A stretch of DNA of 52,005 nucleotides from Streptomyces sp. AC512_CC834 (GTDB lineage Bacteria; Actinomycetota; Actinomycetes; Streptomycetales; Streptomycetaceae): the NCBI RefSeq assembly GCF_019049325.1, contig NZ_JAGMUO010000070.1, positions 1 through 52,005 of the forward strand, written 5' to 3'. Both the position numbers and the translations under genes were made by a program. The first letter of the stretch is position 1. Every line of letters starts with the position of its first letter. A model generated the notes under the pieces. The model searched no databases. It saw only the letters and a list, made by a program, of their open reading frames with translations, and was not told the DNA's origin. Positions 24,000 to 33,349 of this stretch are shown here, piece after piece.

Positions 24000-24716
24000 T
24001 CAGTACTCGAGCGCGTTCGCCGCGCTGGTCTGCCAGTAGGTGACCGTCAGCGCGGTGTCGACGTACACGCCGCCGGAGGGCAGCTTCACCGTGGCGATCG
24101 AGCCGTCCTCGAAGGGGATCGTGAGGGTGTTCGCGTCGTAGCCGTTCTCGCCGCTGCCGTCGGCGGACGACAGGAGCACGCCCGCGTAACCGGACTCGCC
24201 GGGGGCCAGCGTCGTCAGCGCCTGCGGCTGGCTGGACTCGGCGACGGGCGGCACCGACTGGGCCTCGCCGAACCGCGCCGCCGGGTACGGGGGCAGCGCG
24301 CACGTCTTCGAGCCGGTGTTGGTGGCGGTCAGCAGCAGGTGGTTGACCGGGCGGGGGGCGTTCGCCGCGGTGATCTGCACGTCGGAGGCGGAGCACTTGC
24401 CGGCGACGTCCGAGTCGGAGCCGCCGGAGCCGTCGCCTGCTCCCGCGCTGGAGCCGGAACCGCCGCTGCCGGAGCCGCCGCTGCCGGAGTTCGACGCGTT
24501 GTCGTTGTCCGAGGAACCGTTCGAGCCCGCTTCGCCGGTGTCGCCCTTCGCGTCGTCCGACGGCTGGGTGGTGTTTCCGTCCGCCGACGTGGAGGTGGAG
24601 GAGGCCGGCGCCGGGGAGCCCGTGACGTCGTCGCCCTCGCAGGCCGTCAGGGAGAGTGCGGCCAGTGCGACCGTGGTGGCGGCGAACAGGCGGGTGCGGG
24701 TGGTGCGTGCGGACAT
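24000..24716 (-). CDS. DUF4232 domain-containing lipoprotein
   Basis: A 238-aa exported lipoprotein. The signal peptide RTRLFAATTVALAALSLTAC ends in the lipobox LTAC, and Cys would be lipidated. A 75-residue Ser/Gly/Asp-rich spacer follows, then a DUF4232 beta domain (CSASDVQITAANAPRPVNHL through TNTGSKTCALPPYPAARFG). Function of the family is unknown. RBS GAGGAA precedes the ATG. It converges with hemB, with a weak hairpin between (GGGGT/ACCCC at 23977-23998). Confidence 0.87.
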   Translation of the reverse strand: MSARTTRTRLFAATTVALAALSLTACEGDDVTGSPAPASSTSTSADGNTTQPSDDAKGDTGEAGSNGSSDNDNASNSGSGGSGSGGSGSSAGAGDGSGGSDSDVAGKCSASDVQITAANAPRPVNHLLLTATNTGSKTCALPPYPAARFGEAQSVPPVAESSQPQALTTLAPGESGYAGVLLSSADGSGENGYDANTLTIPFEDGSIATVKLPSGGVYVDTALTVTYWQTSAANALEY

Positions 24717-24935
24717 GGAGGTTCCTCTTCGGATGTGGGAGTGCTGGGAGTGGGGTGAGTCGCTCGACCGTTCACCGGGAGCGGCTGCTTGGATGACCAC
24801 AGCTTGCGGCCGTGCTCGTCCCGGCCGCCAGCGCTGGGGGAACATGCGGGACGATGGGACGCCTGGAACGCTCTGACCTGCGGGAACAATGTCCCGCTGG
24901 GATGCGGTACGGGGATGCGAGGAGAGGGAGGAACG

Positions 24936-26252
24936 GTGGCGGGGGACGACTTCGCGGGGCTGCTGCGGGAGTTGAAGGAGCGGTCCGGACTCAGTTACGG
25001 GGTACTCGGCAAGCGGCTGCACATGAGCGGCTCGACCCTGCACCGGTACGTCAGCGGGGAGGTGGTTCCGGTCGAGTTCGCTCCCGTGGAACGCCTCGCC
25101 CGCGTGTGCCGGGCGACGCCCGAGGAACTGCTCGAACTCCACCGCCGCTGGATCCGCGCGGACGCGCTGCGCGGCGTGAAGAAGGAGGAGACCGAGGACG
25201 GAGAGGGCGGAGAGGGCGGAGAAGGTAGAGAAGGGGGCGAGGGCTCGGTCGGGGGCAGTGCCCCGCCCGCCCCGCCCGCACCGCCCGCACAGGACGTACC
25301 GGACGCACCGGATGCCACCCCGACCGCCCTCGTCGCACCCGGCCCGCCCCGCCGCCGGGTCCCGCGCGCCGCGCTCTACGCCGCGTCCGGCGTCGTCGCC
25401 GTCAGTGCCGCCGTGGCGCTCGTGGCCAACCTCGTGTCGAGCCCGGACGGCGACGGAAACCACGGTCCGGCCGGGGCCGTCGCGCGGACCTCCGCGTCGG
25501 TGTCCGGGACCGCGACCGGGACGGGGTCCCCGAGCGCGAGCGCCTCCACGTCCGCCCCGTCCGCCTCCGCCTCCGCGTCCTCGTCGACGTCTCCCTCCGC
25601 GTCACCGTCGCGTCCGGGCACCCCGACGCCGAGCCGCGAGGCAGCCGCCGGCGGCCCGGCGCTGACCGTGTCGACGACCCCGTACTACTGGGACCTGCCC
25701 TGCGACCACGCCTTCCTGGTCGACCGCAGCCCGCAGAACGTGCCGAAGCCGCCCCCTCAGCAGGACGCCGTCGGCTGGGCCACGCCCCTCAACGCGGTCT
25801 CCGCGAACCGGCAGACGGTCGTCCTCACCGTGCAGGGCACCGGCCCGGAGACGGTGGTCCTGGAGGACCTGCACGTCCGGGTGAAGAGCAGCGGACCGGG
25901 GCTGGACTGGAACCAGTACGTGATGGGCAACGGCTGCGGCGGCCAGGTGCACACCACGGCCTTCGACGTCTCGCTCGACCTGGGCACCCCGACGGCGACG
26001 CCGATCGGGGGCCAGCGGGACTTCCCGTACAGCGTCAGCGAGTCCGACCCCGAGGTCTTCCACGTCAACGCGCACACCAGCGCCCACGACGTGAGCTGGG
26101 AGCTGGAACTGGAGTGGTCCAGCGGCGGCCGGCACGGCACGACGCTCATCGACGACGACGGCAAGCCGTTCCGCACCAGCGCCTCCCGGGACGAGTCCTA
26201 CTACGCGTACCCCCTCGGCAGCGACGCCTGGGAGCTGGTCGAGGGCGGCTGA
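24936..26252 (+). CDS. Membrane-anchored helix-turn-helix protein with extracytoplasmic domain
   Basis: A 438-aa one-component regulator. An XRE-type HTH sits at residues 8-65 (LRELKERSGLSYGVLGKRLH through STLHRYVSGEVVP). An acidic, Gly/Glu-rich then Pro-rich linker follows, then a single membrane span (ALYAASGVVAVSAAVALVAN), a Ser/Ala/Pro-rich stalk, and a C-terminal beta-rich domain of about 190 residues (DLPCDHAFLVDRSPQNVPKP; later CGGQVHTTAFDVSLDLGTP). The layout suggests sensing outside and DNA binding inside. The GTG start at 24936 is set by a strong GGAGG. It is divergent from the DUF4232 lipoprotein gene. Confidence 0.84.
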   Translation: MAGDDFAGLLRELKERSGLSYGVLGKRLHMSGSTLHRYVSGEVVPVEFAPVERLARVCRATPEELLELHRRWIRADALRGVKKEETEDGEGGEGGEGREGGEGSVGGSAPPAPPAPPAQDVPDAPDATPTALVAPGPPRRRVPRAALYAASGVVAVSAAVALVANLVSSPDGDGNHGPAGAVARTSASVSGTATGTGSPSASASTSAPSASASASSSTSPSASPSRPGTPTPSREAAAGGPALTVSTTPYYWDLPCDHAFLVDRSPQNVPKPPPQQDAVGWATPLNAVSANRQTVVLTVQGTGPETVVLEDLHVRVKSSGPGLDWNQYVMGNGCGGQVHTTAFDVSLDLGTPTATPIGGQRDFPYSVSESDPEVFHVNAHTSAHDVSWELELEWSSGGRHGTTLIDDDGKPFRTSASRDESYYAYPLGSDAWELVEGG

Positions 26253-26348
26253 GACGGGACCAGGGCTCCGCCAAGTGCACGCGGGGACTAGGTTGTTGGC
26301 CGACAATCCGGTTCGCTTCGGTTCACTTCGCTTCGTCAGGAGACGCCC

Positions 26349-27251
26349 ATGCCCGGTGACGCCCTCAGCCAGGACCCCGCGGAGCTGCGGAGGAGGATCG
26401 ACAGCAGCAAGGCGCACCCGGCGCGTGTCTACGACGTCTTCCTCGGGGGCAAGGACCACTATCCGGCCGACCTCGGTGCGGCGGCCGCCGGGCTCGCCGC
26501 CAACCCGCGCGGCTACCTCGACGTACGGCACAACCGCGACTTCCTGCGGCGCGCGGTGACCACGCTCGCCCGCGAGGACGGCATCCGGCAGTTCCTCGAC
26601 ATCGGCACCGGGCTGCCGACCGCCGAGAACGTGCACCAGATCGCTCAGCGCATCGCCCCCGAGTCGCGGGTCGTCTACGTCGACAACGACCCGGTCGTAC
26701 TCGCCCACGCCCGCGCCCTGCTCACCAGCGGACCCGAGGGGCGTACGGACTACATCGACGCCGACCTGAAGAGCCCGGCGCAGATCCTCGAACAGGCCGC
26801 CAAGACCCTCGACTTCGACCGGCCCGTGGCGCTGTGCCTCGTCGCCATCCTGCACTTCGTCGAGGACGCGGAGGCGTACCCGATCGTCCGCGAACTGGTC
26901 GACGCGCTGCCCGCCGGCAGTCGTCTCGTGCTCAGCCATCTCACCGAGGACCTCAACGCGGAGAACGTGCGCGCGGTCCAGCGGACGTACACCGAGCGGG
27001 GCTTCACCTTCGTGCTGCGCTCCCGCGACGACGTCGAGCGGTTCTTCGCGGAGAGCGGTCTTGAACTCGCCGACCCGGGCGTCGTCCCGGTGCACCACTG
27101 GCGGCCCGACCACGCGGCGCCGGTGCCCGAGCAGCCGGAGGAGTCGTACCTCGCCGGTCTCGACGACATCGAGAAGGTCCGGTACAAGGACATCAACGAC
27201 GTCACGGACGCGGACATCAACGTGTACGGCGGGCTGGGCGTCAAGGCCTGA
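26349..27251 (+). CDS. SAM-dependent methyltransferase (DUF574 family)
   Basis: A 300-aa soluble protein of the large Streptomyces DUF574 family, which has a class I methyltransferase fold. Visible blocks: HPARVYDVFLGGKDHYPADL near the start, the SAM-binding FLDIGTGLPTAENVHQIA, VVYVDNDPVVLAHARALL, and ALCLVAILHFVEDAEAYPIV. Members are numerous in Streptomyces and often neighbour DUF397/HTH genes; substrates are unknown. A clear AGGAG precedes the ATG. It lies 96 bases after the membrane HTH gene on the same strand. Confidence 0.9.
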   Translation: MPGDALSQDPAELRRRIDSSKAHPARVYDVFLGGKDHYPADLGAAAAGLAANPRGYLDVRHNRDFLRRAVTTLAREDGIRQFLDIGTGLPTAENVHQIAQRIAPESRVVYVDNDPVVLAHARALLTSGPEGRTDYIDADLKSPAQILEQAAKTLDFDRPVALCLVAILHFVEDAEAYPIVRELVDALPAGSRLVLSHLTEDLNAENVRAVQRTYTERGFTFVLRSRDDVERFFAESGLELADPGVVPVHHWRPDHAAPVPEQPEESYLAGLDDIEKVRYKDINDVTDADINVYGGLGVKA

Positions 27252-27328
27252 CACCCCAGGCAGTCGCACGGGTGTCCGGATCGCGGAAAGTCGCCTGTAC
27301 GCGGCACGCATTTCCATACGCTGCGCGC

Positions 27329-28597
27329 ATGACCGTGACCGTGACTGAGACCGCGTCCGATGCCGCCACACCCGCCCGCGCCCAAGCCCACGCCCCGCTG
27401 CCGTCGCTCGCCGCGCGGGCCCGGTCGATCGGGGGTTCCCCGGTCCGGGACATCCTCGCCGTCACCGCCCGCCCCGAGGTGATCAACTTCGCGGGCGGGC
27501 TGCCGGCCCCCGAGCTGTTCGACGCGGAGGGCATCGCCGCCGCGTACCGGGACGTCCTCGCCGAGGCGCCCGCGCGAGCCCTGCAGTACTCCACCACCGA
27601 GGGCGAGCCCGTCCTGCGGGCCGCGCTCGCCGCCCGCACCTCGGCGCGCGGACTGGACACCGGCGCCGACGACATCCTCGTCACCACCGGCTCCCAGCAG
27701 GCCCTGTCGCTCCTCGCCACCGCCCTGCTGGAACCCGGCGACACCGTCCTCGTCGAGAGCCCCTGCTACCTCGCAGCGATCCAGGCCTTCGGCTTCGCGG
27801 GCGCCCGGGTCGTCGCCGTACCCGGGGACGAGGACGGGATCGACCCCGGGGCGCTGGAGGAACTGGTGGTGCGCGAGCGCCCCAAGCTGCTCTACACGGT
27901 CCCCACCTTCCAGAACCCCACCGGCCGCACCATGCCCGCCGCCCGCCGCGCCGCGGTGGCCGAGGTCGCCGGGCGGTGCGGGCTGTGGATCGTCGAGGAC
28001 GACCCGTACGGGGAGCTGCGCTTCGAGGGTGAGCGGCTGCCGTGGATCGCCTCCTACGAGGGTGCCCGGGACCGGACCGTGCTGCTCGGCTCCTTCTCCA
28101 AGGTCATGGCACCCGGCCTGCGCCTGGGCTGGCTGCGGGCGCCCGCCGAACTGCGCCGGGCCTGTGCGGTCGCCAAGCAGGCCGCCGACCTGCACACCCC
28201 GACCGTCAACCAGCTCGCCGCCGCCCGCTACCTGGCCGACCGGGACCTGGACGCCCACGTCGCCCGCGTCGCCGCCGTCTACGGCACCCGCCGGGACGCC
28301 ATGCTCGCGGGCCTGGCCGACGCGCTCCCGGCGGGGTCGGTGTGGACCCGCCCCGAGGGCGGCATGTTCCTGTGGGCCCGGCTGCCCGAGGGGTACGACA
28401 CCACGGCCCTGCTCCCCGGGGTGGTCCGGCACGACGTGGCGTACGTCCCCGGCGCCCCCTTCCACGCCGGCGAGCCCGACCGCGCCACGCTGCGGCTCTG
28501 CTTCGTCACCCAGACGCCGGACGAGATCGCGGAGGGGCTGCGGAGGCTGGGGGAGGGCCTGCGGGAGGGCCTGGGACAGGGCCTGCGGGAGGCGTAG
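27329..28597 (+). CDS. PLP-dependent class I/II aminotransferase
   Basis: A 422-aa fold-type I aminotransferase. The residues used are NFAGGLPAPELFD, the TTGSQQALSLLATALLEPGD segment, YTVPTFQNPTGRTM, DDPYGELRFEG, and the Schiff-base Lys in LLGSFSKVMAPGLRLGW. It resembles 2-aminoadipate/multi-substrate aminotransferases and the C-terminal half of MocR regulators, but has no HTH domain. It likely transaminates amino acids with 2-oxoglutarate. It follows the methyltransferase by 77 bases and is convergent with the next gene. Confidence 0.92.
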   Translation: MTVTVTETASDAATPARAQAHAPLPSLAARARSIGGSPVRDILAVTARPEVINFAGGLPAPELFDAEGIAAAYRDVLAEAPARALQYSTTEGEPVLRAALAARTSARGLDTGADDILVTTGSQQALSLLATALLEPGDTVLVESPCYLAAIQAFGFAGARVVAVPGDEDGIDPGALEELVVRERPKLLYTVPTFQNPTGRTMPAARRAAVAEVAGRCGLWIVEDDPYGELRFEGERLPWIASYEGARDRTVLLGSFSKVMAPGLRLGWLRAPAELRRACAVAKQAADLHTPTVNQLAAARYLADRDLDAHVARVAAVYGTRRDAMLAGLADALPAGSVWTRPEGGMFLWARLPEGYDTTALLPGVVRHDVAYVPGAPFHAGEPDRATLRLCFVTQTPDEIAEGLRRLGEGLREGLGQGLREA

Positions 28598-28639
28598 GCC
28601 ACGTCGTGCGCCCGGGGGAGGGCTCGAGGGAGGGTCGGG

Positions 28640-30994
28640 TCAGCGGCCGAGGACCTTGCGGCTCCTGCCGAGGTCGAGGAAGACGGTCTCGCCGGTGGAG
28701 TCGTCCAGGCCGTCGTTGTCGGTGACGGCGTAGACGCGGCCGTTCCCGGCGACGGTCAGGCCCTCCAACTTCTCCTGCGTCCAGCCGTGCGTCGCCCGCA
28801 GGTCGGGGAGGACGTCGTGGGCGAGGGACTTGGGGAGGACGGGGAGGGTGCCCGCGGGAGCGGCGGTCCTCGGCAGCGGCACGGTGTAGATCTTCTTGGT
28901 CTTCGCCGCCGGGCCGCCCAGCTTGTCGCGTTCGACGACCGCGAGCCGGTCGCCCACGACGGTGATCTCCGACAGGCCGATCCAGTCGCCGTCGGTGGTC
29001 GTGGCGGCCGTCCGGTAGCCGTACCAGCTCCAGGTGCCGGCCGCCACGTCGTAGCGGCCGAGCCGGACGACGCCGGACGGGTCGGTCTTCACCTCGCGCT
29101 GGAGGGTGGCCCAGACGATCTCGTGGCCGCGGGCGTCGGTGGTGGCGGTGACTCCCTCAAAGCCCTGCGAGCCGAGGCCCGCGGCGACGTCCGCGGGCAG
29201 GGCGACGACCTGACGGGTCACGCCGGACCGGTCCAGGCGCACCAGCCGGTTGCCGGTGCCGGTCTTGCCCTCGACGGCCAGCCAGAAGCCGCCCCGGGGA
29301 CGCGCGTACACGCCCTCGGCGTCGTAGCCGGCCGGCTCGCCCGTGGAGTCCTTGACGGTCAGCTCGCGCGTGACGACGGCACCCCGCCTGCCGCCGGTGT
29401 CGATGGTCAGGACGCGCGTCGTGGCGTACGCCGCGTCCGTCACGGCGTACACCTCGTCGTCGCGGCCCGGTACGGCCGACAGGCCGCTGAGCGCGCCCCA
29501 GCCGATCGGCGTACCGGAGGCGTCGGAGGCGGACGAGAGGGAGGGGGCGGTGTTCGCGGCGGTGCCGCCCCTGCCCAGACGGAACAGGGTGACCGAGGCG
29601 CGGACGCCCGCCTCCGCGTCGTCCTCCTCGCTGGAGACGGCGAGCAGGCCGCGGGACGGGATCGGCAGCAGGCCTTCGGGGCCGTTGGTGGTCTCCAGGA
29701 TCTGGCGGAACCTCGGCCTGGTGGGCCGGCTGATGTCGTACACGGCCACGAAGTTGGAGCGCTCGGAGCCGACGAAGGCGTACCGGACACCGCCGTACGT
29801 GGCGATGGCGAGGCCCTCGGGCTCGGTGCCCTTGTTCTCGGAGCGGTCCTCGTTGAGCAGGCCGTAGCGGGCGGCGAGGTGCTCGAAGCCGTTGCCGGCG
29901 TCCCAGACGACGTTGCCGGTACGGCTGTCGAAGACGGTCCAGCCGCGCGTACCGCCCTTCCAGTCGCCCTCGTTGGCGGTGGCGAGGTAGCGGTTGTCGA
30001 TCCAGCCGACCGCGTCCGGCTCGCGCGGCACGTCGGTGATCGACCCGGTCTGGTCGATGACGCCGTCCTCGACGGTGTCGATGCCGTCGACGGAGGCGGT
30101 GCCGGCGCTGAACGCCTTGGTGATCCGCCCGGAGGCGAGGTCGATGACGACGATGCCGTTGTTCTCCTGGAGCGTCACGACGAGCCGGTCGCGGCCGTTG
30201 ACGGAGACGTACTCGGGTTCGGGGTCGGTCGGCGCGGCGATGCCGGCGGCGGTGAGCGCGGGCAGCGCCGAGCCGTCGGACTTGGTCAACGCCACCTTGC
30301 GCAGGCCCCACTCGGCGGGCGAGGACCCCGACAGGTCGACGATCTGCACGAAACCGGCCGGCGCCTGCGGCAGGTCGCCCTCCTCGCCGCCGGGCGGGGT
30401 GGCCTCCTCGTCGCGCTCGTTCTCGATGGCGACGGCGGCGTACCGCTTGTCCTTGCTGAGAGCGATCGAGTCGGGCTGCCCGCCGAGGTCATGGCTGGCC
30501 ACGCGCTCACGGGTGCGCAGGGAGATGACGTCCAGGCGGCCGGAGGGGTCGGTGTGGCTCGCGCTGGTGTTGACGACGACCAGCGCGTACGCGCCGACGA
30601 CCGTCACTGAGGTCGGCTCGTCCTCGGCGTCGCCCAGCTCGGTGAGGGACAGCGTGCCCAGGCCCTTGGGGCGCTCCGGGTCGCTGATGTCGAGGAAGCC
30701 GATGCGCTTGGCGGCGGCGTCGGTGTAGACCTGCGTGCGGCCGTCCTCGCTGACCGCGGATATCTCGGCGACCGTCTCGGCGGCGGCGTCCGCACCGGTG
30801 GGCCGGTTCTGGAAGACCGGGTAGGTGGCGGTGCGCGCGAAGGCGGCGCTGTGCCGGTAGCCGTGGCTCCCGCCCCCGCCCTCGCCCGCGCCTCCGCCCT
30901 TGCGCTGATCGGCGTGTGCCGGGCCGGTGGCCGCCAGGGCTGCCGCGGTCACGGCCAGCGTCGCGAGCGCGGCGCAGGTTCTCTTCGGGAGCAT
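28640..30994 (-). CDS. Secreted phytase/esterase-like beta-propeller protein
   Basis: A 784-aa exported protein. The signal peptide (RTCAALATLAVTAAALAATG, cleaved after PAHA) is followed by a Gly-rich segment. Residues 70-470 look like a beta-propeller of the choice-of-anchor-I/LVIVD type (repeats such as VYTDAAAKRIGFLDISDPER). From about 480 to the end a second domain resembles the esterase-like activity of phytase family (DAEGVYARPRGGFWLAVEGK; LEGLTVAGNGRVYAVTDNDG). It probably hydrolyses phosphate or other esters outside the cell; the substrate is not known. ATG 30994 follows GGAGGA. Confidence 0.85.
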   Translation of the reverse strand: MLPKRTCAALATLAVTAAALAATGPAHADQRKGGGAGEGGGGSHGYRHSAAFARTATYPVFQNRPTGADAAAETVAEISAVSEDGRTQVYTDAAAKRIGFLDISDPERPKGLGTLSLTELGDAEDEPTSVTVVGAYALVVVNTSASHTDPSGRLDVISLRTRERVASHDLGGQPDSIALSKDKRYAAVAIENERDEEATPPGGEEGDLPQAPAGFVQIVDLSGSSPAEWGLRKVALTKSDGSALPALTAAGIAAPTDPEPEYVSVNGRDRLVVTLQENNGIVVIDLASGRITKAFSAGTASVDGIDTVEDGVIDQTGSITDVPREPDAVGWIDNRYLATANEGDWKGGTRGWTVFDSRTGNVVWDAGNGFEHLAARYGLLNEDRSENKGTEPEGLAIATYGGVRYAFVGSERSNFVAVYDISRPTRPRFRQILETTNGPEGLLPIPSRGLLAVSSEEDDAEAGVRASVTLFRLGRGGTAANTAPSLSSASDASGTPIGWGALSGLSAVPGRDDEVYAVTDAAYATTRVLTIDTGGRRGAVVTRELTVKDSTGEPAGYDAEGVYARPRGGFWLAVEGKTGTGNRLVRLDRSGVTRQVVALPADVAAGLGSQGFEGVTATTDARGHEIVWATLQREVKTDPSGVVRLGRYDVAAGTWSWYGYRTAATTTDGDWIGLSEITVVGDRLAVVERDKLGGPAAKTKKIYTVPLPRTAAPAGTLPVLPKSLAHDVLPDLRATHGWTQEKLEGLTVAGNGRVYAVTDNDGLDDSTGETVFLDLGRSRKVLGR

Positions 30995-31111
30995 CGTTCC
31001 TCCGGTACGTCCAGATCCGTCCACTGCGTGCCGGATGCTGCCACCTCGGGGCCAGGTCTGGCGGACGGGCCGGTGAACGGCCGGGTGAACGGAGGGCGAA
31101 GATCTCGTACT

Positions 31112-31138
31112 TCGCCCACGTCGCCCACGTCGCCCACG
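31112..31138. repeat. 9-bp tandem repeat upstream of the phytase-like gene
   Basis: Three exact copies of TCGCCCACG are followed by a degenerate fourth (TCGCTCATC). They lie in the 259-base gap between the secreted protein gene and the HTH gene, which otherwise holds only the presumed promoter of the former. No function is evident. Confidence 0.8.
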
Positions 31139-31253
31139 TCGCTCATCGCGGTGTCGTCGTCGCCGGCGGGGGATCGCGCCGTCGACGTCCCGTCCCGGGG
31201 GACGCTACTTAGATCTACTCGCAGTGCATCGGACCTTCAGCCCGAGGAGCAGG

Positions 31254-32204
31254 TCAACGGGGTGAGGCCGGCCGGGTGGTGGTCACGGGCTCGCCGACGC
31301 GGGCCTCGACGCACTCCTGTTCACCCTGTTCACCCTGTTCGCCCTGTTCGCCGACGGCCGGCGCGGGCCGGAAGCAGGCCCGGACGGTGCTGCCGGAGCG
31401 GGCCTCGGCCATACCGGTGTAGACGTACGTCTCCGTGTCGTCCTTGCTGCTGATGCGTACCTGGTGGGTCGGGCCGCCCGCCGTGACCTCCAACCGGTCG
31501 CCGATCCGGGTACCCCAGGCCCGGGCCCAGCCGGCGCCGCACTTCTCGCTGTAGCGCAGCTCCATGTGGGCGCCGGTGGCGGTGCGGTACGTGGTGAGGG
31601 TGTCGGGTCCGATGCCGCAGATCAGGCGCATCGGGTCCCGGCCCTCGCAGGCGGCGTCGTGGCACTGCGGGCCGAGGGCGTAGGGGAGGGAGGACGGCAT
31701 CGCCTTCTCCTCGACCGCGTTCCGGCCCGGCAGCAGGAGGAACGCGAGCGCCACGCCACCGGCGAGCAGGGCGTACACCGACGCCAGCACCACCATGAGC
31801 CGCCCCCGGTGGCCGCGCGGCCGTCCGGCCCAGGGAGGCGGCGGCGCTTCCTGCGGCTCTGGCTGTGGCTGTTGCTCCGGCTGTTGCTCCGGCTGTTGCT
31901 GTGGCAGCGACTGTGGTTGCGGTCGCGGCCCCGGCTCCTCGGCAGCGGGGGCGAGGACCGCCGCGCGTCCGCGCCAGTCCGACTCGGCGATCTCCCACAG
32001 GGCCAGCAGCCGCCCGTCCGGTTCGTCCGCGACCCGGCACAGTTCCTGAACGGCCTGGCGAGGGGGCAGGCCCTTGCCGTTGAGGTAGCGCTCCCAGGAG
32101 GACTTGCTGTACGTCGTGCGCTCCGCCAGCGCCGCCAGGCTCAGACCCGTACGGGTCCTCAGCTCACGCAGTGCCGCGACCAGCCGGGCTTGTTCCGTGG
32201 TCAC
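31254..32204 (-). CDS. Membrane-anchored XRE regulator with DUF2690 domain
   Basis: A 316-aa protein. An N-terminal HTH spans residues 5-60 (ALRELRTRTGLSLAALAERT then TYSKSSWERYLNGKGLPPRQ). Next come a Gln/Pro-rich linker encoded by a 12-bp repeat (QPEQQPEQQPQPEPQ), one membrane span (LMVVLASVYALLAGGVALAF) and an extracytoplasmic DUF2690-type domain with several Cys (GPQCHDAACEGRDPMRLICG). GEQ repeats lie near the end. The GTG start overlaps the stop of the upstream HTH gene by 4 bases, so the two are translationally coupled and may form one sensing unit. Confidence 0.86.
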   Translation of the reverse strand: MTTEQARLVAALRELRTRTGLSLAALAERTTYSKSSWERYLNGKGLPPRQAVQELCRVADEPDGRLLALWEIAESDWRGRAAVLAPAAEEPGPRPQPQSLPQQQPEQQPEQQPQPEPQEAPPPPWAGRPRGHRGRLMVVLASVYALLAGGVALAFLLLPGRNAVEEKAMPSSLPYALGPQCHDAACEGRDPMRLICGIGPDTLTTYRTATGAHMELRYSEKCGAGWARAWGTRIGDRLEVTAGGPTHQVRISSKDDTETYVYTGMAEARSGSTVRACFRPAPAVGEQGEQGEQGEQECVEARVGEPVTTTRPASPR

Positions 32205-33034
32205 TTGGGCGCCGCCTCACGTAGGGCCTTCCAGGTGTGCGGGCCGATGACACCGTCCACGACCAGCTCGTCCCGCGTCTGCAGACGCACCACCGCGCGC
32301 TGCGTCTTCGGGCCGAAGACGCCGTCGATGTCTCCCGGGCTCATGCCCGCCCGACGCAACAGGCACTGTGCCTCGGCCACTTCGGGCCCCACGTGGGTGT
32401 ACGCCAAGATGGTTTCCGTCGTCCGGCTCAGCCCCGCGTACCAGCGGCCGTCTGTCTGCTCCAGCCGGCAGGTGTAGACGACCGGCACCAGGGACTCCGA
32501 CACGGTGGCCGGGGCCGCCGCGACGGTGTCGGTACGGTCCTTCGCGAGTTGGGCGCGGGCTTCGGAGAGCCGCATCGACAGCAGGACCGTCGCGGACACG
32601 GACAGCACCAGGGCCGCCGCTCCCGCCGTGACCAGGACGTGCAGATAACGCCCGTACCTCTTCCGCTCCGTGGGTGGGGGCGGGTGCGTGGGCGCCGGTG
32701 TCGCCGGAGCGCTCCCCGGGGTGATACTCGAGGTGCTCTCCGGGTCTCCGGCGGTGGCCACGCGTCCCTCCGCCCAGCGCTCGGCGGCGATCTCGTGCAG
32801 TACCAGCAGCCGGGCCGGATCGTCACCGCCGATGCGGGCCATCGCCTCGACGGCCTTCCGGGGCGGCAGTGACCTGCCGTTCAGATATCGTTGCCACGAT
32901 CTCGCGCTGTAGCCGGACTTCGAGGCGAGTTGACGGGCACTCAGTTGGCTGCGGTCCTTCAGTTTGCGCAATCGCACGATCAACTGATGGATGTGTGGGT
33001 GTAGGTCGGCGGGCAGCTCTCTCCAACGCGACAT
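32201..33034 (-). CDS. Membrane-anchored XRE regulator with peptidoglycan-binding domain
   Basis: A 277-aa protein: cytoplasmic HTH at about residues 15-70 (LRKLKDRSQLSARQLASKSG, YSARSWQRYLNGRSLPPRKA), a Pro/Thr linker, one membrane span (LHVLVTAGAAALVLSVSATV), a coiled or helical stretch, then a C-terminal peptidoglycan-binding-1-like domain (CLLRRAGMSPGDIDGVFGPK; DGVIGPHTWKALREA). The ATG 33034 has GGGAGAG upstream; a longer frame from 33103 is less likely. It faces three secreted proteins with the same domain type, which suggests regulation linked to the cell wall (inference). Confidence 0.86.
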   Translation of the reverse strand: MSRWRELPADLHPHIHQLIVRLRKLKDRSQLSARQLASKSGYSARSWQRYLNGRSLPPRKAVEAMARIGGDDPARLLVLHEIAAERWAEGRVATAGDPESTSSITPGSAPATPAPTHPPPPTERKRYGRYLHVLVTAGAAALVLSVSATVLLSMRLSEARAQLAKDRTDTVAAAPATVSESLVPVVYTCRLEQTDGRWYAGLSRTTETILAYTHVGPEVAEAQCLLRRAGMSPGDIDGVFGPKTQRAVVRLQTRDELVVDGVIGPHTWKALREAAPK

Positions 33035-33349
33035 GTCTCTCCCGTACGCGTTCGGGACCGCACCGGTCCGGTCGGCCCCCCGTGTCCCGGTCATATTCTG
33101 CATCAGCGCCCACGACGCTCCCGGAACAGCGATCCCTCCCCCAGTACAGAATCAGCCATTCCCGTTCTTCTGCGTCCCGCCGGAGTGACTCGGCGAGTGG
33201 CGTCCCAGCAGGTCAGCGAGTGGGACGTCCCGGGAGCCCGTCACTTGCGCGTCAACTGTGGCCGACCGACGCGTCGGACCGCCAGTCTCGTTGCGGAGTC
33301 GGCCGGTGCGGTCGGCTCCGGCCAACGCACGTCAACGGAGGGGAACAGC
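33035..33349. promoter_or_regulatory. Divergent promoter region with a duplicated upstream element
   Basis: This 315-base gap separates the leftward HTH pair from the first peptidoglycan-binding gene. It contains the palindrome GGGACGTCCC at 33222-33231 inside a 25-base block (33211-33235) that recurs almost unchanged at 33951-33975 before the second paralogue. The block's conservation suggests it is a promoter or operator element. No clear -35/-10 pair was assigned. Confidence 0.55.
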
